A model generated the notes under the pieces. It searched no databases, was not told the origin of the DNA, and saw nothing but the letters and a program-made list of their open reading frames with translations. A stretch of DNA of 64,000 nucleotides from Polaribacter filamentus (GTDB taxonomy: Bacteria; Bacteroidota; Bacteroidia; Flavobacteriales; Flavobacteriaceae): the NCBI RefSeq assembly GCF_002943715.1, contig NZ_MQUA01000013.1, positions 2,617,501 through 2,681,500 on the forward strand, given 5' to 3'. Within the stretch, counting starts at the first letter, position 1. The number at the start of each line of letters is the position of its first letter. Positions 40,307 through 52,300 of this stretch are shown here, piece by piece. Made by a program: the position numbers and the translations under genes.

Positions 40307-42778
40307 TTAGTTTAATAAATTCAATCTGAATAAAAATCCGTCATTTTTAATTCCTGCATGAAACGATTTTACATAATCGACTCTTAAAAAACGCCATTTA
40401 CCAAAACCAACATTATCTAAACCTACAGAATATTCTGAATACGGATTTCTATCTGCCATAAACAACGTTTTTGCGCCACCGATTAAATGGAAATTCAACT
40501 TATTAAGTAACGGGATTTTACCTAAAATAGCGCCTTTAAAATTATGTTCTACGTGTGCTTCTGCGTATTTGTCGTTGGTGTAAAACTTATAATATTCTAA
40601 CAAGCCAAAATTATTTAATTGATTGCCTGTAATAAAAACCAGCTGATTTCCGTTGGTCTGCAAATTGTCCATAAAAGCAATGTTTTTCTGCTTTAGAAAC
40701 ATTCCTCCTTTTAAATTATAGACTAATTTTCCGTAATTACCTGCATCTACATCTTGTGATAAGTTGGCTAGAAATAAGTCAGAATTTAAATCAGAATTCG
40801 AAGCTCCAAAGATTTTTCTGTAATTCACATTTAACGTTGGATACTTATTATTGCCAACATTAAATTTCCTATCCGGATACGATAAGTATTTTTGATTAAA
40901 GATAAAAGTTGCACCAATATTTAGAGTTGCAATTTTGTGTTCAGTAAAACTCGCATTTGTAAAATCTTGCGGATTTATAGGATTATTAGAAGTATAAGGA
41001 TCGGTCATACTTTGACGTGCAAAAGAATAATTACTCGTATTAAAAAGTGGCTTTCTATTAGCATACTCTAAAGAAGATGAAAGATAAACTCCGTTTTTAA
41101 TTTCTTCTGAATATCCAATTTTAGCAAATTCTTTTTCGTAAATCTTCATAAAATTTTGTCTTCTTACCAAAGAACGAATCATATTATCTAACCCCGAAAT
41201 TGGTTCTCTATCATTAAATTGGGCAGTTGTAACACCCGCAGAAATAGCCAATCTAGGTTTTGTAATATTGTCCCATTTTTTGTTAAAAAAGAGAATAGGT
41301 CTCGCCCTTTCATCAGAAAAACCGTAATTTAATTTTGCGCCAACATTCCACCATTTACCAGTATCATTTAGCGTTTTAAAATAACTTGCGCCAACTGAAG
41401 TATTGAAACCTTGCACCGTATTAAAACCTAAATCATTGATCAATCCGTCATAAGAAATAGACCATTTTTCATACGAATTACGAAACGTATAGCCCATAAT
41501 AGGCGAAAGAAAACTAAATTTATTTTGTTTTTTATTTATAGAATCTAAATACACTTTAGACTTACGTACCATTTTTATACTATCCTTAATTACATAATCT
41601 TGCACCTCTTCTATAGTTAAAGGAACCGGTCTTAATTTGTTCCAATACACAGAATCTTTTTCTGTTGCTTCTTTTTCAAAAGTTAAGACTTCATTTGTAA
41701 AGGTTTTCTCTGTGAAATTGGGTTTAAAATTATAGTTAGAGAATGCAGAAGAAAAGCGACCATCAAATTTAAATCCGAAGAAATCTACTTTAAAATCGAT
41801 ACTCTGACTGATTAAAACCCATGCGTCATTTTCATCAGAATAATTATAGTTTTGTTTCAGCTTTAAAACATCAACCACCGGAATATTAATTTGAGCACCT
41901 GTAACTGTAACATCTGCGCCATACAAAGCCCAATCATTCTCTACAATATACAAAGAGCCATTAAAAACGCGGTCATTTTTACGTTTCGGAATGATGTTTA
42001 TTTTGTTGATGAGCTTGCCATTTTTATCATAAAAAGTACCTTCTAATTTGTAATTATAGTAGCTAAAAGCATTTGTAGAAATTGGCGAAATTAAATCATT
42101 ACCAAACTCCACACTATTCTCATAAAAATTGATATTTGCATCTTCTGCTCGATTAAAACTAATGCCATTATCGCGCCCACTAACTTTTGATGCAATAATA
42201 TTCTCCTTAAAATTTTTTGGCTTTTTCTGATATTTGATCTCGGAAATAGTTTCAGAGAGGTAAATAATTCCGCTTCTTGTAGAATCCAATCCTCCGCCAA
42301 AATCGCCCAAACTCTGACCTAAAAATTTCTCTGGTGCGTCTTTAATTCTATACAAACCACGCGAATAAAACTTGGCTGTATATTGGGCAAATTTATCAGT
42401 GTTTTTATCTTTATTCGCAATTACATTTCTAATAATTGCATTTGCAGGGTTGTCTTTTGTAGAAATTAAAACCTCTGTCAATTCTACATTTTCTTCATCT
42501 AGTTTCACATTCAATTCAAAAGGAAAAGAAGAAATATCAACCTCCTTTTTTAAAGTTTTGTACCCTAAAAACTGAAAAACAACTGTATGTTTCCCTTTAT
42601 TTTTAAGTTCTAAAATATATTCTCCATTATCATTAGAGGTTGTACCCGTAACTGTTTTATCAAAATACACACTTACGAAAGAAAGCGGATTATTATTTAA
42701 GTCTGTAATTTTTCCTTTTACCTGACCAACAAAAGTTACCGAAATAAAAAGGAAGAATAGAAAAGTGATTTTTTTCAT
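40307..42778 (-). CDS. DUF5686 outer membrane protein with carboxypeptidase-like N domain
   Basis: 823 aa. Signal peptide (MKKITFLFFLFISVTFVGQ), a CarboxypepD-regulatory-like beta sandwich (about 20-105: VKGKITDLNNNPLSFVSVYF, TTSNDNGEYILEL, VVFQFLGYKTLKK), then the DUF5686 region (about 110-400) and a long C-terminal beta-barrel that ends DGFLFRLNLLN. It lacks a TonB plug. Such proteins are common in Bacteroidota and are probably outer-membrane structural or assembly proteins; function is not established. It starts 0.5 kb from any neighbour and is alone on its strand. Confidence 0.82.
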   Translation of the reverse strand: MKKITFLFFLFISVTFVGQVKGKITDLNNNPLSFVSVYFDKTVTGTTSNDNGEYILELKNKGKHTVVFQFLGYKTLKKEVDISSFPFELNVKLDEENVELTEVLISTKDNPANAIIRNVIANKDKNTDKFAQYTAKFYSRGLYRIKDAPEKFLGQSLGDFGGGLDSTRSGIIYLSETISEIKYQKKPKNFKENIIASKVSGRDNGISFNRAEDANINFYENSVEFGNDLISPISTNAFSYYNYKLEGTFYDKNGKLINKINIIPKRKNDRVFNGSLYIVENDWALYGADVTVTGAQINIPVVDVLKLKQNYNYSDENDAWVLISQSIDFKVDFFGFKFDGRFSSAFSNYNFKPNFTEKTFTNEVLTFEKEATEKDSVYWNKLRPVPLTIEEVQDYVIKDSIKMVRKSKVYLDSINKKQNKFSFLSPIMGYTFRNSYEKWSISYDGLINDLGFNTVQGFNTSVGASYFKTLNDTGKWWNVGAKLNYGFSDERARPILFFNKKWDNITKPRLAISAGVTTAQFNDREPISGLDNMIRSLVRRQNFMKIYEKEFAKIGYSEEIKNGVYLSSSLEYANRKPLFNTSNYSFARQSMTDPYTSNNPINPQDFTNASFTEHKIATLNIGATFIFNQKYLSYPDRKFNVGNNKYPTLNVNYRKIFGASNSDLNSDLFLANLSQDVDAGNYGKLVYNLKGGMFLKQKNIAFMDNLQTNGNQLVFITGNQLNNFGLLEYYKFYTNDKYAEAHVEHNFKGAILGKIPLLNKLNFHLIGGAKTLFMADRNPYSEYSVGLDNVGFGKWRFLRVDYVKSFHAGIKNDGFLFRLNLLN

Positions 42779-42961
42779 AGCTCGTTATAGTTAACAGACG
42801 CAAACATAAAGTTTCTATTACAATAAAAGGAATAAATTTTGTTAAACAAGATATAATAAGGCCTTAATCTTAAGACGCTCTAAGAAAAATAAAGATTGTA
42901 TGAAATTACTTTTAGGTACTTATATCACTTTAACTATCTTTTAAAAAATCAGCTTAAATTA

Positions 42962-43147
42962 ATGCGTTTAAGAAATACCCTAAAAGCATTTTCTGGCACT
43001 ATTAGCATTCAAGAATCCGAAAAAAACGAATTAAATATTAGTTGGACAAATAATGATTCTTTTGCACAACTTGAAGTCAATTTAACAACTTATTATTTTA
43101 ATATTAGATATTCTGAAAATAATATCACAAAAGAATTAAACTTTTAA
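42962..43147 (+). CDS. Small hypothetical protein
   Basis: 61 aa from ATG 42962 (MRLRNTLKAFSGTISIQESEKN). The frame is open further 5' without a good start. The sequence is soluble and beta-rich (ISWTNNDSFAQLEVNLTTYYFNIRY), with no family that I recognise. It is not preceded by a clear promoter. It could be a fragment of a larger lost gene, given the short ORF beginning at 42900 in another frame. Confidence 0.3.
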   Translation: MRLRNTLKAFSGTISIQESEKNELNISWTNNDSFAQLEVNLTTYYFNIRYSENNITKELNF

Positions 43148-43214
43148 ACCCCTGTTTTATAGACAAAACTCTTTAAAAGAAGCAAATAATAATTTTCTCC
43201 GTCGCTGAAAAGCA

Positions 43215-43222
43215 TATATTTG
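43215..43222 (+). promoter_or_regulatory. -7 promoter element of maeB
   Basis: TATATTTG, a full match to TAnnTTTG, 29 bp before the maeB ATG. Confidence 0.55.
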
Positions 43223-43251
43223 TAAGTTATAAATAAGGAAACAAATATTTT

Positions 43252-45528
43252 ATGAGCGATTCTAGAAAAAGACATGAGGCGTTATTATACCATGCAAAAC
43301 CAAAACCTGGAAAAATTGAAGTTGTACCAACTAAAAAATACGCTACTCAACATGATTTAGCACTTGCGTATTCACCTGGCGTTGCAGAGCCTTGTTTAGA
43401 AATAGCAAAAGATAGAGAAAACGTTTACAAATATACCTCTAAGGGAAATTTAGTGGCTGTAATTACTAACGGAACCGCTGTTTTAGGCTTGGGAGATATT
43501 GGCCCAGAAGCATCAAAACCAGTAATGGAAGGAAAAGGATTGCTTTTTAAAATCTTTGCTGATATTGATGTTTTTGATATTGAAGTTGATGCCACGGATG
43601 TTGATAAATTTGTGGAAATTGTAAAAGCGATTGCGCCTACTTTTGGCGGAATTAATTTAGAAGATATCAAGGCTCCTGAAGCTTTTGAAATAGAAAGAAG
43701 ATTAATAGAGGAATTGAATATTCCTGTAATGCATGACGATCAACACGGAACGGCTATAATTTCTGGGGCTGCTTTAAAAAACGCTATTGAAATTGCCAAT
43801 AAAGATATTTCTAAGGTAAAAATAGTAGTAAATGGGGCAGGTGCAGCTGCAATTTCCTGTACCCGTTTGTATGTAAAATTAGGTGCAATATTAGAAAACA
43901 TTGTAATGTGCGATAGCAAAGGTGTTATCAGAAAAGATAGAGATAATTTAACTTCTCAAAAAGCAGAATTTGCAACAGATCAAGATTTAGACTCGCTTGA
44001 AGATGCTATGCAAAATGCAGATGTTTTTATTGGTTTATCTAAAGGAAATGTGGTTTCTCCAGAAATGTTGTTATCAATGGCAAAAGACCCAATTGTATTT
44101 GCTATGGCGAATCCTGTTGCCGAAATAGACTACGATTTAGCTATTAAAACAAGAAAAGACATTATTATGGCAACAGGAAGATCTGATCATCCTAATCAAG
44201 TAAATAATGTATTAGGTTTTCCGTTTATTTTTAGAGGTGCACTAGATGTTAGAGCTACGAAGATTAACGAAGAAATGAAAATGGCTGCCGTGCATGCTTT
44301 AGCAGATTTGGCAAAAAGATCTGTGCCAGAAAAAGTAAATATTGTATATGATGAAGTTAGCTTGTCGTTTGGTAGAGAATACATCATTCCGAAGCCATTT
44401 GATCCAAGATTAATTTATGAAATTCCGCCAGCAATTGCAAAAGCAGCAATGGATTCCGGAGTTGCGCTAGAGCCAATTACAGATTGGGAAAAATACCGCG
44501 AGGAATTAATGGAAAGAGCTGGTTCTGGAAGCAAAGAAATTAGAATGATTCATAACCGCGCTAAAAGCAATTTAAAACGAATTGTTTTTGCAGAAGCAGA
44601 TCATCTAGATGTTTTAAAAGCTGCTCAAAGAGTGCATGAAGAAAGACTTGGAAAAGTTATTTTATTAGGCCGAAAAGAGTCGATTTTAGAACTAAAAGAA
44701 GAAATTGGTTTTACTGATGATGTGCCAATTTTTGATCCAAAAACAGACGAAGAAGAAGAACGTAGAAAACGTTTTGGAGAAGCGTATTGGAAAAACAGAC
44801 AACGTAAAGGAAGAACTTTATCGGAAGCAACAAAATTAATGCGCGAGCGTACTTATTTTGCTGCAATGATGGTAAATGAAAATGAAGCGGATGCTTTAAT
44901 AACTGGGTATTCGAGACCTTATCCAAGTGTGGTTAAACCAATTTTAGAACTTATTGAAAAAGACAAAGGAGTTTCTAAAATAGCCGCTTGTAACTTAATG
45001 TTAACAAAACAAGGTCCTTTATTTTTAGCAGATACCACAATCAATATAAATCCTTCGGCTAAAGACATGATAAATACAACTCAAATGGCTTCAGGTTTGG
45101 TCAAAATGTTTGGTATGAAACCAAATGTTGCTATGTTGTCTTTTTCTAATTTTGGTTCTTCAAATACAGAAACATCCAAAAAAATTAGAGAGGCAGTTGC
45201 TTTTATGCATAAACATTATCCTAATTTAGTTGTAGACGGAGAATTGCAAGCAGATTTTGCGCTTAACGCAGAGTTATTAGCAAAAGAATTTCCTTTTTCT
45301 AAATTAAATGGTAAAAAAGTAAATGTATTAATTTTTCCTAATTTAGAATCTGCAAACATTACGTATAAACTATTAAAACAAGTGCAAGGAGCTGAATCTA
45401 TTGGTCCGATGATTTTAGGATTAAGTAAAGCGGTACACATTTTACAATTAGGGTCTAGTGTCGACGAAATGGTAAATATGGCAGCCTTAGCTTGTGTAGA
45501 TGCCCAACAAAGAGAAAAGAATAAATAA
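43252..45528 (+). CDS. maeB: NADP-dependent malic enzyme with C-terminal phosphotransacetylase domain
   Basis: 758 aa. The N-terminal half (about 1-420) is a malic enzyme: Tyr/Lys general acid-base region YSPGVAEPCLEI, HDDQHGTA with the metal Asp, NGAGAAAISCTRL for NAD(P) binding. The C-terminal half (about 425-758) is a phosphate acetyl/butyryltransferase-like domain (ITGYSRPYPSVVKPIL, MLSFSNFGSS) that usually regulates the enzyme, often by acetyl-CoA. It converts malate to pyruvate with NADPH production. Normal MaeB length. It has its own promoter and is followed by a purine/pyrimidine-biased inverted repeat. Confidence 0.94.
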   Translation: MSDSRKRHEALLYHAKPKPGKIEVVPTKKYATQHDLALAYSPGVAEPCLEIAKDRENVYKYTSKGNLVAVITNGTAVLGLGDIGPEASKPVMEGKGLLFKIFADIDVFDIEVDATDVDKFVEIVKAIAPTFGGINLEDIKAPEAFEIERRLIEELNIPVMHDDQHGTAIISGAALKNAIEIANKDISKVKIVVNGAGAAAISCTRLYVKLGAILENIVMCDSKGVIRKDRDNLTSQKAEFATDQDLDSLEDAMQNADVFIGLSKGNVVSPEMLLSMAKDPIVFAMANPVAEIDYDLAIKTRKDIIMATGRSDHPNQVNNVLGFPFIFRGALDVRATKINEEMKMAAVHALADLAKRSVPEKVNIVYDEVSLSFGREYIIPKPFDPRLIYEIPPAIAKAAMDSGVALEPITDWEKYREELMERAGSGSKEIRMIHNRAKSNLKRIVFAEADHLDVLKAAQRVHEERLGKVILLGRKESILELKEEIGFTDDVPIFDPKTDEEEERRKRFGEAYWKNRQRKGRTLSEATKLMRERTYFAAMMVNENEADALITGYSRPYPSVVKPILELIEKDKGVSKIAACNLMLTKQGPLFLADTTININPSAKDMINTTQMASGLVKMFGMKPNVAMLSFSNFGSSNTETSKKIREAVAFMHKHYPNLVVDGELQADFALNAELLAKEFPFSKLNGKKVNVLIFPNLESANITYKLLKQVQGAESIGPMILGLSKAVHILQLGSSVDEMVNMAALACVDAQQREKNK

Positions 45529-45540
45529 TTTGTAGAGGAT

Positions 45541-45670
45541 AGATTCTAAAGACAAAATCAAAGAGTATAGATTCTAGAGGTAAAAAACAATACTAAAGAG
45601 TAGAGAGTAGAAAAACGACTCCTACTCTATTCTCTTTTTCTATTGTCTTTTCTATTCCCTATTCTATTTG
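45541..45670. repeat. Purine/pyrimidine-biased inverted repeat, possible terminator
   Basis: The first half (45541-45610) is rich in AGAG/TAGA units, the second (45619-45665) in TCTATT/CTCT units. AGAGTAGAGAGTAG (45597-45610) pairs with CTACTCTATTCTCT (45622-45635) over 12 of 14 positions, with an 11-nt loop followed by T5: this core may terminate maeB. Outside the core the repeats are degenerate. Confidence 0.5.
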
Positions 45671-45760
45671 CTCCTTTTTTAGCACCTTTTTTCTGTCATT
45701 TATATAGCTGAATACAACAAACCTAAAATAAATTATTACTTTAGCCCAGAAAAATAAGTT

Positions 45761-46342
45761 ATGATTACACAAGTTAGAGGAAGATTAGTGGAAAAAAGTC
45801 CAACAGAAGTTGTTGTAGATTGCAATGGTGTTGGGTATTTATTACATATTTCTTTAAATACTTTTTCTAGTTTACCTTCGGATGAAAATGTGGTTTTATA
45901 TACGCATTTATCAATAAGAGAAGATGCCCACACACTTTTTGGGTTTATCAATAAAACAGAAAGAGAAATTTTTAAATTATTAATTTCTGTTTCTGGGGTT
46001 GGTCCAAGCATTGCAAGAACAATGCTTTCTTCTATGACATCCGAAGAAATACAGAATGCAATTGCATCAGAAAATGTACCATTAATTCAATCTGTAAAAG
46101 GGATTGGCATAAAAACTGCACAAAGAGTCATTGTAGATTTAAAAGATAAAATTTTAAAAACGTTTAATATTGATGAAATTTCTGTGAGAACGAGCAATAC
46201 GAATAGGGATGAAGCGTTATCTGCTTTAGAGGTTTTAGGGTTTCAAAGAAAACAATCTGATAAAATTATTACCGCTGTTTTAAAAGAAAACCCAGATGCT
46301 TCTGTAGAAAAAATCATAAAATTAGCTTTAAAAAACTTATAG
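45761..46342 (+). CDS. ruvA: Holliday junction DNA helicase subunit RuvA
   Basis: 193 aa. Domain I (OB fold) MITQVRGRLVEKSPTEVVVD, helix-hairpin-helix motifs SVSGVGPSIARTMLS and SVKGIGIKTAQRVIVDLKDKI, and the C-terminal domain III (ALSALEVLGFQRKQSDKII) that binds RuvB. RuvA tetramers hold the Holliday junction open for RuvB-driven branch migration. sprA starts 4 bp downstream on the same strand, a gene order conserved in flavobacteria. Confidence 0.95.
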   Translation: MITQVRGRLVEKSPTEVVVDCNGVGYLLHISLNTFSSLPSDENVVLYTHLSIREDAHTLFGFINKTEREIFKLLISVSGVGPSIARTMLSSMTSEEIQNAIASENVPLIQSVKGIGIKTAQRVIVDLKDKILKTFNIDEISVRTSNTNRDEALSALEVLGFQRKQSDKIITAVLKENPDASVEKIIKLALKNL

Positions 46343-46346
46343 TAAT

Positions 46347-49300
46347 TTGGTTAAATCATTAAAAAAAATACTTTTATTAGTACTTTTTACTTTCGCAGTA
46401 AAGGCGTCTACTTATGCTCAAAGCACCCAAGGTAAAGATTCTACTGAGGTGAAAAAAGACACTTTAGAATTAAAATACAATTTTAATCACACGCAAAGCG
46501 GAAGCCTTTTTTTAGATGATTTAGCAGAAAAGGAAGTCATTTTTGATAAAGAGTTAAACAGATACGTAATCGTTGAGAAAATTGGTGATTATTATACAAA
46601 AATACCTATATTTTTAACACAAAAAGAGTATCAACAATATCGTTTAAAGCGAGATATGTTGCAATACTTTAAAGATAAAGTAAGTGCAACAAATGGTAAA
46701 AAGAAAGGCTCTTTAGATGCACAAAAAGATTTATTGCCCTCTTATTACATAAATTCTAAGTTCTTTGAAACTATTTTTGGTGGAAATACTGTAAAATTTA
46801 CACCAACTGGAAGTTTAAATTTAAAACTTGGTTTTATTTATCAGAATACAGAAAACCCTCAAATATCAGAAGAAAACAGAAGTAGTTTTACCTTTGATTT
46901 TGATCAGCAAATTAATGTAAGTATTAGAGCCCAAGTAGGAGAACGCTTAACATTTACCGCAAATTATGATACACAATCTACATTCGATTTTCAAAATTTA
47001 GTAAGAGTAGAGTTTATACCTCCATCATTAAGTGATGTAAATTACTCAGAAGATGCAATTTTGCAAGGAATAGAAGCTGGTAATGTTGAAATGCCCATTA
47101 AAAACTCTTTAATAAATGGTGCTCAAAGTTTATTTGGTGTTAAAACAAAATTAAAATTTGGAAACACAAACATTACCGCCGTTTTCTCTCAGCAAAATTC
47201 TGAAAGCAAAACGATAGTTGCACAAGCAGGTGCATCCATTCAACCTTTTGAGCTAAGAACAACAGACTACGATACGGACAGGCACTTTTTCTTATCACAA
47301 TTTTTTATCGATAATTATTCAAATTCTCTAAAAAACTACCCATTAATAAGTAGTCAAGTTAATATTACAAGAATTGAAGTTTGGGTAACTAACAGAAACG
47401 CCAGCACAGAAGGTTTTAGAAGTATTGTTGCGCTTGCAGATATTGGAGAATCTAATAATGTAAATTCTACTTATAAAAATTTAGTGGATGATAAGGGAAC
47501 TGTGATAAACACGAATCCTGTAAGTATTAGTACAAACGGTCAAGTATTAAATCTGCCTCAAAACAATGCTAACAATATTTATGACCCATCTATTTTATTC
47601 GGAATTAGAGATGTTTCTGCAGTTGACAACACTTTAACTGGTTCATTTCAAATGGAACAAGGAACCGATTTTTCTATCCTTGAAAATGCAAGAAGATTAA
47701 GTACAAATGAGTTCACATTAAATTCGCAATTAGGATATATTTCTTTAAATAGAAGATTAAACGATGGTGAAGTTTTAGCTGTTGCCTACGAATATACGGT
47801 TGCAGGAAGTGTAACCGGAAGTACAAAAAAATCTTTTAAAGTAGGTGAATTTTCGAATGATGGAATTCAAGCACCACAAAATTTAGCAGTAAAATTATTA
47901 CGAAGTGAAATATTAACCACTAAAAGAGATGCTGCAAATGGTGGTGAAGAATCTTTCCCTACGTGGCGTTTAATGATGAAAAACATCTATGCTTTAGGTG
48001 CTTATCCCTTAACACAAGACGGTTTTCGTTTTGAAATTCAATATAGAGACGATGCAACAGGCATACCATCCAATGTGTTGCAAAATGCACAAACTACAGA
48101 TATTGCAAACACGCCTTTAATTCAGGTTTTAAGCTTAGATCAACTAGACCAAAGTCAGTTTAGAACTGCGGATGGTTTCTTTGACTATGTAGAAGGAATA
48201 ACCGTTAACTCACAAAACGGATATGTTATTTTCCCGAATCCAGAGCCTTTTGGAAATGATTTAGCAGATAAATTAACAAATACAGCAGATGAAACGTACT
48301 TATTTAAAGAGCTGTATTTAAACACCAAAATCCATATTCAAAATAACTTTCAGAATAAAGATAAATATTTCTTGAAAGGATATTTTAAATCAGAAAATTC
48401 TGGAGGAATTTCTATTAATGCTTTCAACGTGCCTAGAGGTTCTGTAAAAGTTACTGCAGGAGGAAAACAATTAGTAGAAGGGATCGATTTTGTTGTAGAT
48501 TATCAATTAGGACGTGTACAAATTATAGATCCCGGTTTACAAGCTTCTGGAACTCCCATAAATGTATCTACAGAAAATAATGCCGTATTTAATCAGCAAA
48601 GAAAAACCTTTATGGGTGTAGATATTGAGCATACATTTTCTGATGATTTTGTTGTTGGAGCAACAATTTTAAATATTAATGAAAGACCATTAACACCTAA
48701 AGTGAATTTTGGCGCTGAGCCCATAGATAATACCATGTTAGGTTTTAATATCGATTATTCTTCAGAGGTTCCTTATTTTACAAAAATGGTAAATAAGTTG
48801 CCATTTGTGGATACTGATGTTCCGTCTAATTTTTCTGTGAGAGCAGATATGGCTTATTTATTGCCAGGAACTCCAAGTGGAATTGATGTTGCGGGCGCTG
48901 CGACTTCTTATATAGATGATTTTGAAGCATCTCAAATACCTATAAGTTTATTATCGCCTTTAGATTGGTATGAAGCAAGCACACCTAGAAACGACGCAAA
49001 TGATACTTTTAATGGAAAAAGTAGCGATTTATCATACAATTATAAAAGAGGAAAATTAGCCTGGTATAGTATTGATCAAATTTTTTATGGAATAGGCCAA
49101 ACGCCAGCAAGTATTGATGCTGACGAATTATCTAGAGCCGAAACAAGACAGATTAATTATAGAGAATTATTCCCAAATGTGCAATTAGATATTACGCAAA
49201 ATTCTTTGGTAAGAACTTTAGATTTAGCTTATTTTCCGCAAGAAAGAGGTTCTTATAATTTTAATACATTAGAGAACGACGTTAATACTGACGGGACTTT

Positions 49301-52300
49301 TAAAAGACCGAATGAAAACTGGGGTGGAGTTATGCGCCCTTTAAACACAAATAACTTTGACCAAGCCAATGTTGAATTTATTCAGTTTTGGATCATGGAT
49401 CCTTATCAAAATTATTCTATTACAACTGCAGAAGGTTTGCCTGAAAATATAAATCCTACTAATTTAAATAATCAAGTTGGAGATTTATATATTAATTTAG
49501 GAAACATTTCTGAAGACATCGTAAAGGATAATCGTAAAATGTTCGAAAACGGTTTACCAGAAGATGGTTTTAAAGTTAACGGATCAAATGTAAATAGTAC
49601 AATCTGGGGCGATGTGCCAAGAAATCCATCGATCATTTATGCGTTTAACGAAGAAGATGCTCCAAGAACGAATCAAGATTTAGGTTTTGATGGTTTAAAT
49701 GATTTTGAAGAACAACAACATTTACAGAAATTATCAGACTCATTAAATCTAAATATTAATTTTAATCGTCTAAACCCAAATGATATCGCTTCTGATAACT
49801 TTAAATTTTTTAGAGGTGCAGATTTAGATGCAATTGATGCATCCGTACTTAAAAGATATAAAGACTATAATAATACACAAGGGAATTCGCCAACGTTAAA
49901 TCAATCGCCAGAAACATACCCAATATCCTCTACAACATATCCAGATGTAGAAGACATCAACAGAGATCAAACAATGAATACTGTTGAGAGTTATTATGAG
50001 TATAAAATTTCTATGAATCAGGCTAATTTAGTAAAAGGTAGAAATTATATTGTTGATGAAAAAACAACTTCTGTAACTTTAGAAAACGGAAATACACAGC
50101 AAACAAAATGGTATCAATTTAGAGTACCCATTAGAAATGGAACTTCTGTAGGGGGAATTTCTGATTTTAATAGCATCCGTTTTGTAAGAATGTTTTTAAC
50201 TAATTTTAAAATTCCGATTGTAGTTCGTTTTGGCGAATTAGATTTGGTTCGTGGAGATTGGAGACGTTATGCCAGAACGATCGATCCAACAATAAATCCT
50301 GATAGAGAACTAACGCAATCAGAATTAGAAGGTTTTGAAGTTGGTGTTGTAAGTATTGAGCAAAATAATGGCAGCTATGTTCAGCCGCCTGGAATTGAAA
50401 GAGAACGTTTGCAAGGTAGTACTACTGTGCAATTGCAAAATGAACAATCTGTAACTTTAAAAGTAACTAATTTAGAACCAAATACAACAAGAGCTATCTA
50501 TAAAAACATGAGTGTAGATTTAAGACGTTTTAAAAATCTTAAAATGTTTATGCATTTACAAGGTGATCCAGGTTTTAATGGTGTAATAAGATTAGGTACA
50601 GATTTAAATGACAACTATTATGAAATAGAAGTACCCTTAACGGTAAGTTCTGGTGGTAATGGACAGTTTGATATTTGGCCAGAAGCAAACAACTTAGATG
50701 CTTTAATAGAAACTTTTGGTCGCGTAAAACTAGAAAGAGATGGTATTGGTGCCGCCATAAATGTACTGTATACTTCTACTTCTCAAACTGAAGGTTTACC
50801 TTACAAAATTAGTGTAAAAGGGAACCCAACTTTAGCGCAATTAAGAACTATAATGCTTGGTTTAAAAAACAACGGTGTTGTAGCTAAAAGCGGTGAGGTT
50901 TGGTTTAATGAATTGCGTTCATCTGGTTTTGATAATAAGGCTGGTTGGGCTGCTGTTATGAGTGCGGATGCTAATTTTGCGGATGTTGCAAACGTATCGC
51001 TTTCCGGAAGTGTAAGAACAATTGGTTTTGGTAATGTACAAGACAGAGTAAACCAGCGTAGCCTAGATGAAACCAAAGAATACGATGTGGCAACCACCAT
51101 AAATTTAGGCAAAGTTTTAACTCCGCAAAAATGGGGAATTCAACTGCCTATGAGTTATAGTATTGGAGAAAAATTTATTGATCCAAAGTTCGATCCTCAA
51201 TACCAAGATGTACAATATACAGATGCAAAAGTTTTTCTTGAAAACCTGCCCGCGGGAACTGCTAAAGAAAAGGCGCTAGAAAACATCAATAATTCTCAGG
51301 ATTATACCAAAAGAACAAGCATTAGTTTTATCAATGTTAAAAAGAATAGAAATCCTAATTCTACCAAAAAATCTAAGTTTTATGATGTAGAAAACTTAGC
51401 CGTTTCATATTCTCATAACACAGAATTTCATAGAGATTATAATATAGAAAAATATATTAGCGAAAATGTTAGTGCAGTTGCAGGTTATAATTTCAACTTT
51501 AACTCAAAATCTATTGAACTCTTTAAAAACTCGGAAAGTTTTAAAAGTAACTATTGGAAATTTATCAAAGATTTAAACTTTAATCCTGTTCCGCAAACAT
51601 TAGCTGTAAACTCTCGAATTAATAGAAGTTATAATGAACAACAATCTAGAAATTTAGTTGAAGGTTTATCTGCTCAGCCAGAATTAAAACAACGTAGATT
51701 TTTATTCGATTGGGATTATGCTATTGGTTTCGATTTAACAAAATCTTTACAATTAAACTTTAATGCCACCAATAGTTACATGTATGATGCGTTTGGAAAC
51801 GGAGAAGATTTACAAATTTTTGACGATTTCTTCAATACAGGAAGACCAAACCATTATCATCAAAAATTAAATACAACCTATAATTTACCTTTAGAAAAGT
51901 TTCCTTTTTTAAGCTTTATGAAAGCAGATTATGCATATACAGCAGATTTTGATTGGCAAGTTTCATCCCAAGATGAAACAGTTGTAGAACAAATTGGAAA
52001 TGTAATTCAGAATGCGAATACGCATAATATAAACACCACCTTTACTTTTGATAAACTCTACAAAAAAGTAGGTTTTGAAAAATTGTTACTTACAAAAGTG
52101 CAGCGTAAAAACGCAAAAGATAAAAATACCGCAAGAATAAAACCTGACAAAAAATTGCCTGTTGGTAAGAAAATTTTAAAAACAACTTGGGATATTGTTA
52201 CTTCCGTTAAACAAGGTAAAATAAGTTATGCCGAAAATAACGGACAATACTTGCAAGGTTATAAAGAAGATATTGGTTTTTTTGGTGGCGCACCAACCTC

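Larger units (their letters stand above)
42779..43251. other. Intergenic region upstream of maeB
   Basis: About 470 bp. It holds a small possible gene at 42962-43147 and the maeB promoter at 43215. Near 42900 an ATG starts MKLLLGTYITLTIF that stops after 14 codons, so the small frame could be the tail of a damaged gene. Confidence 0.4.
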
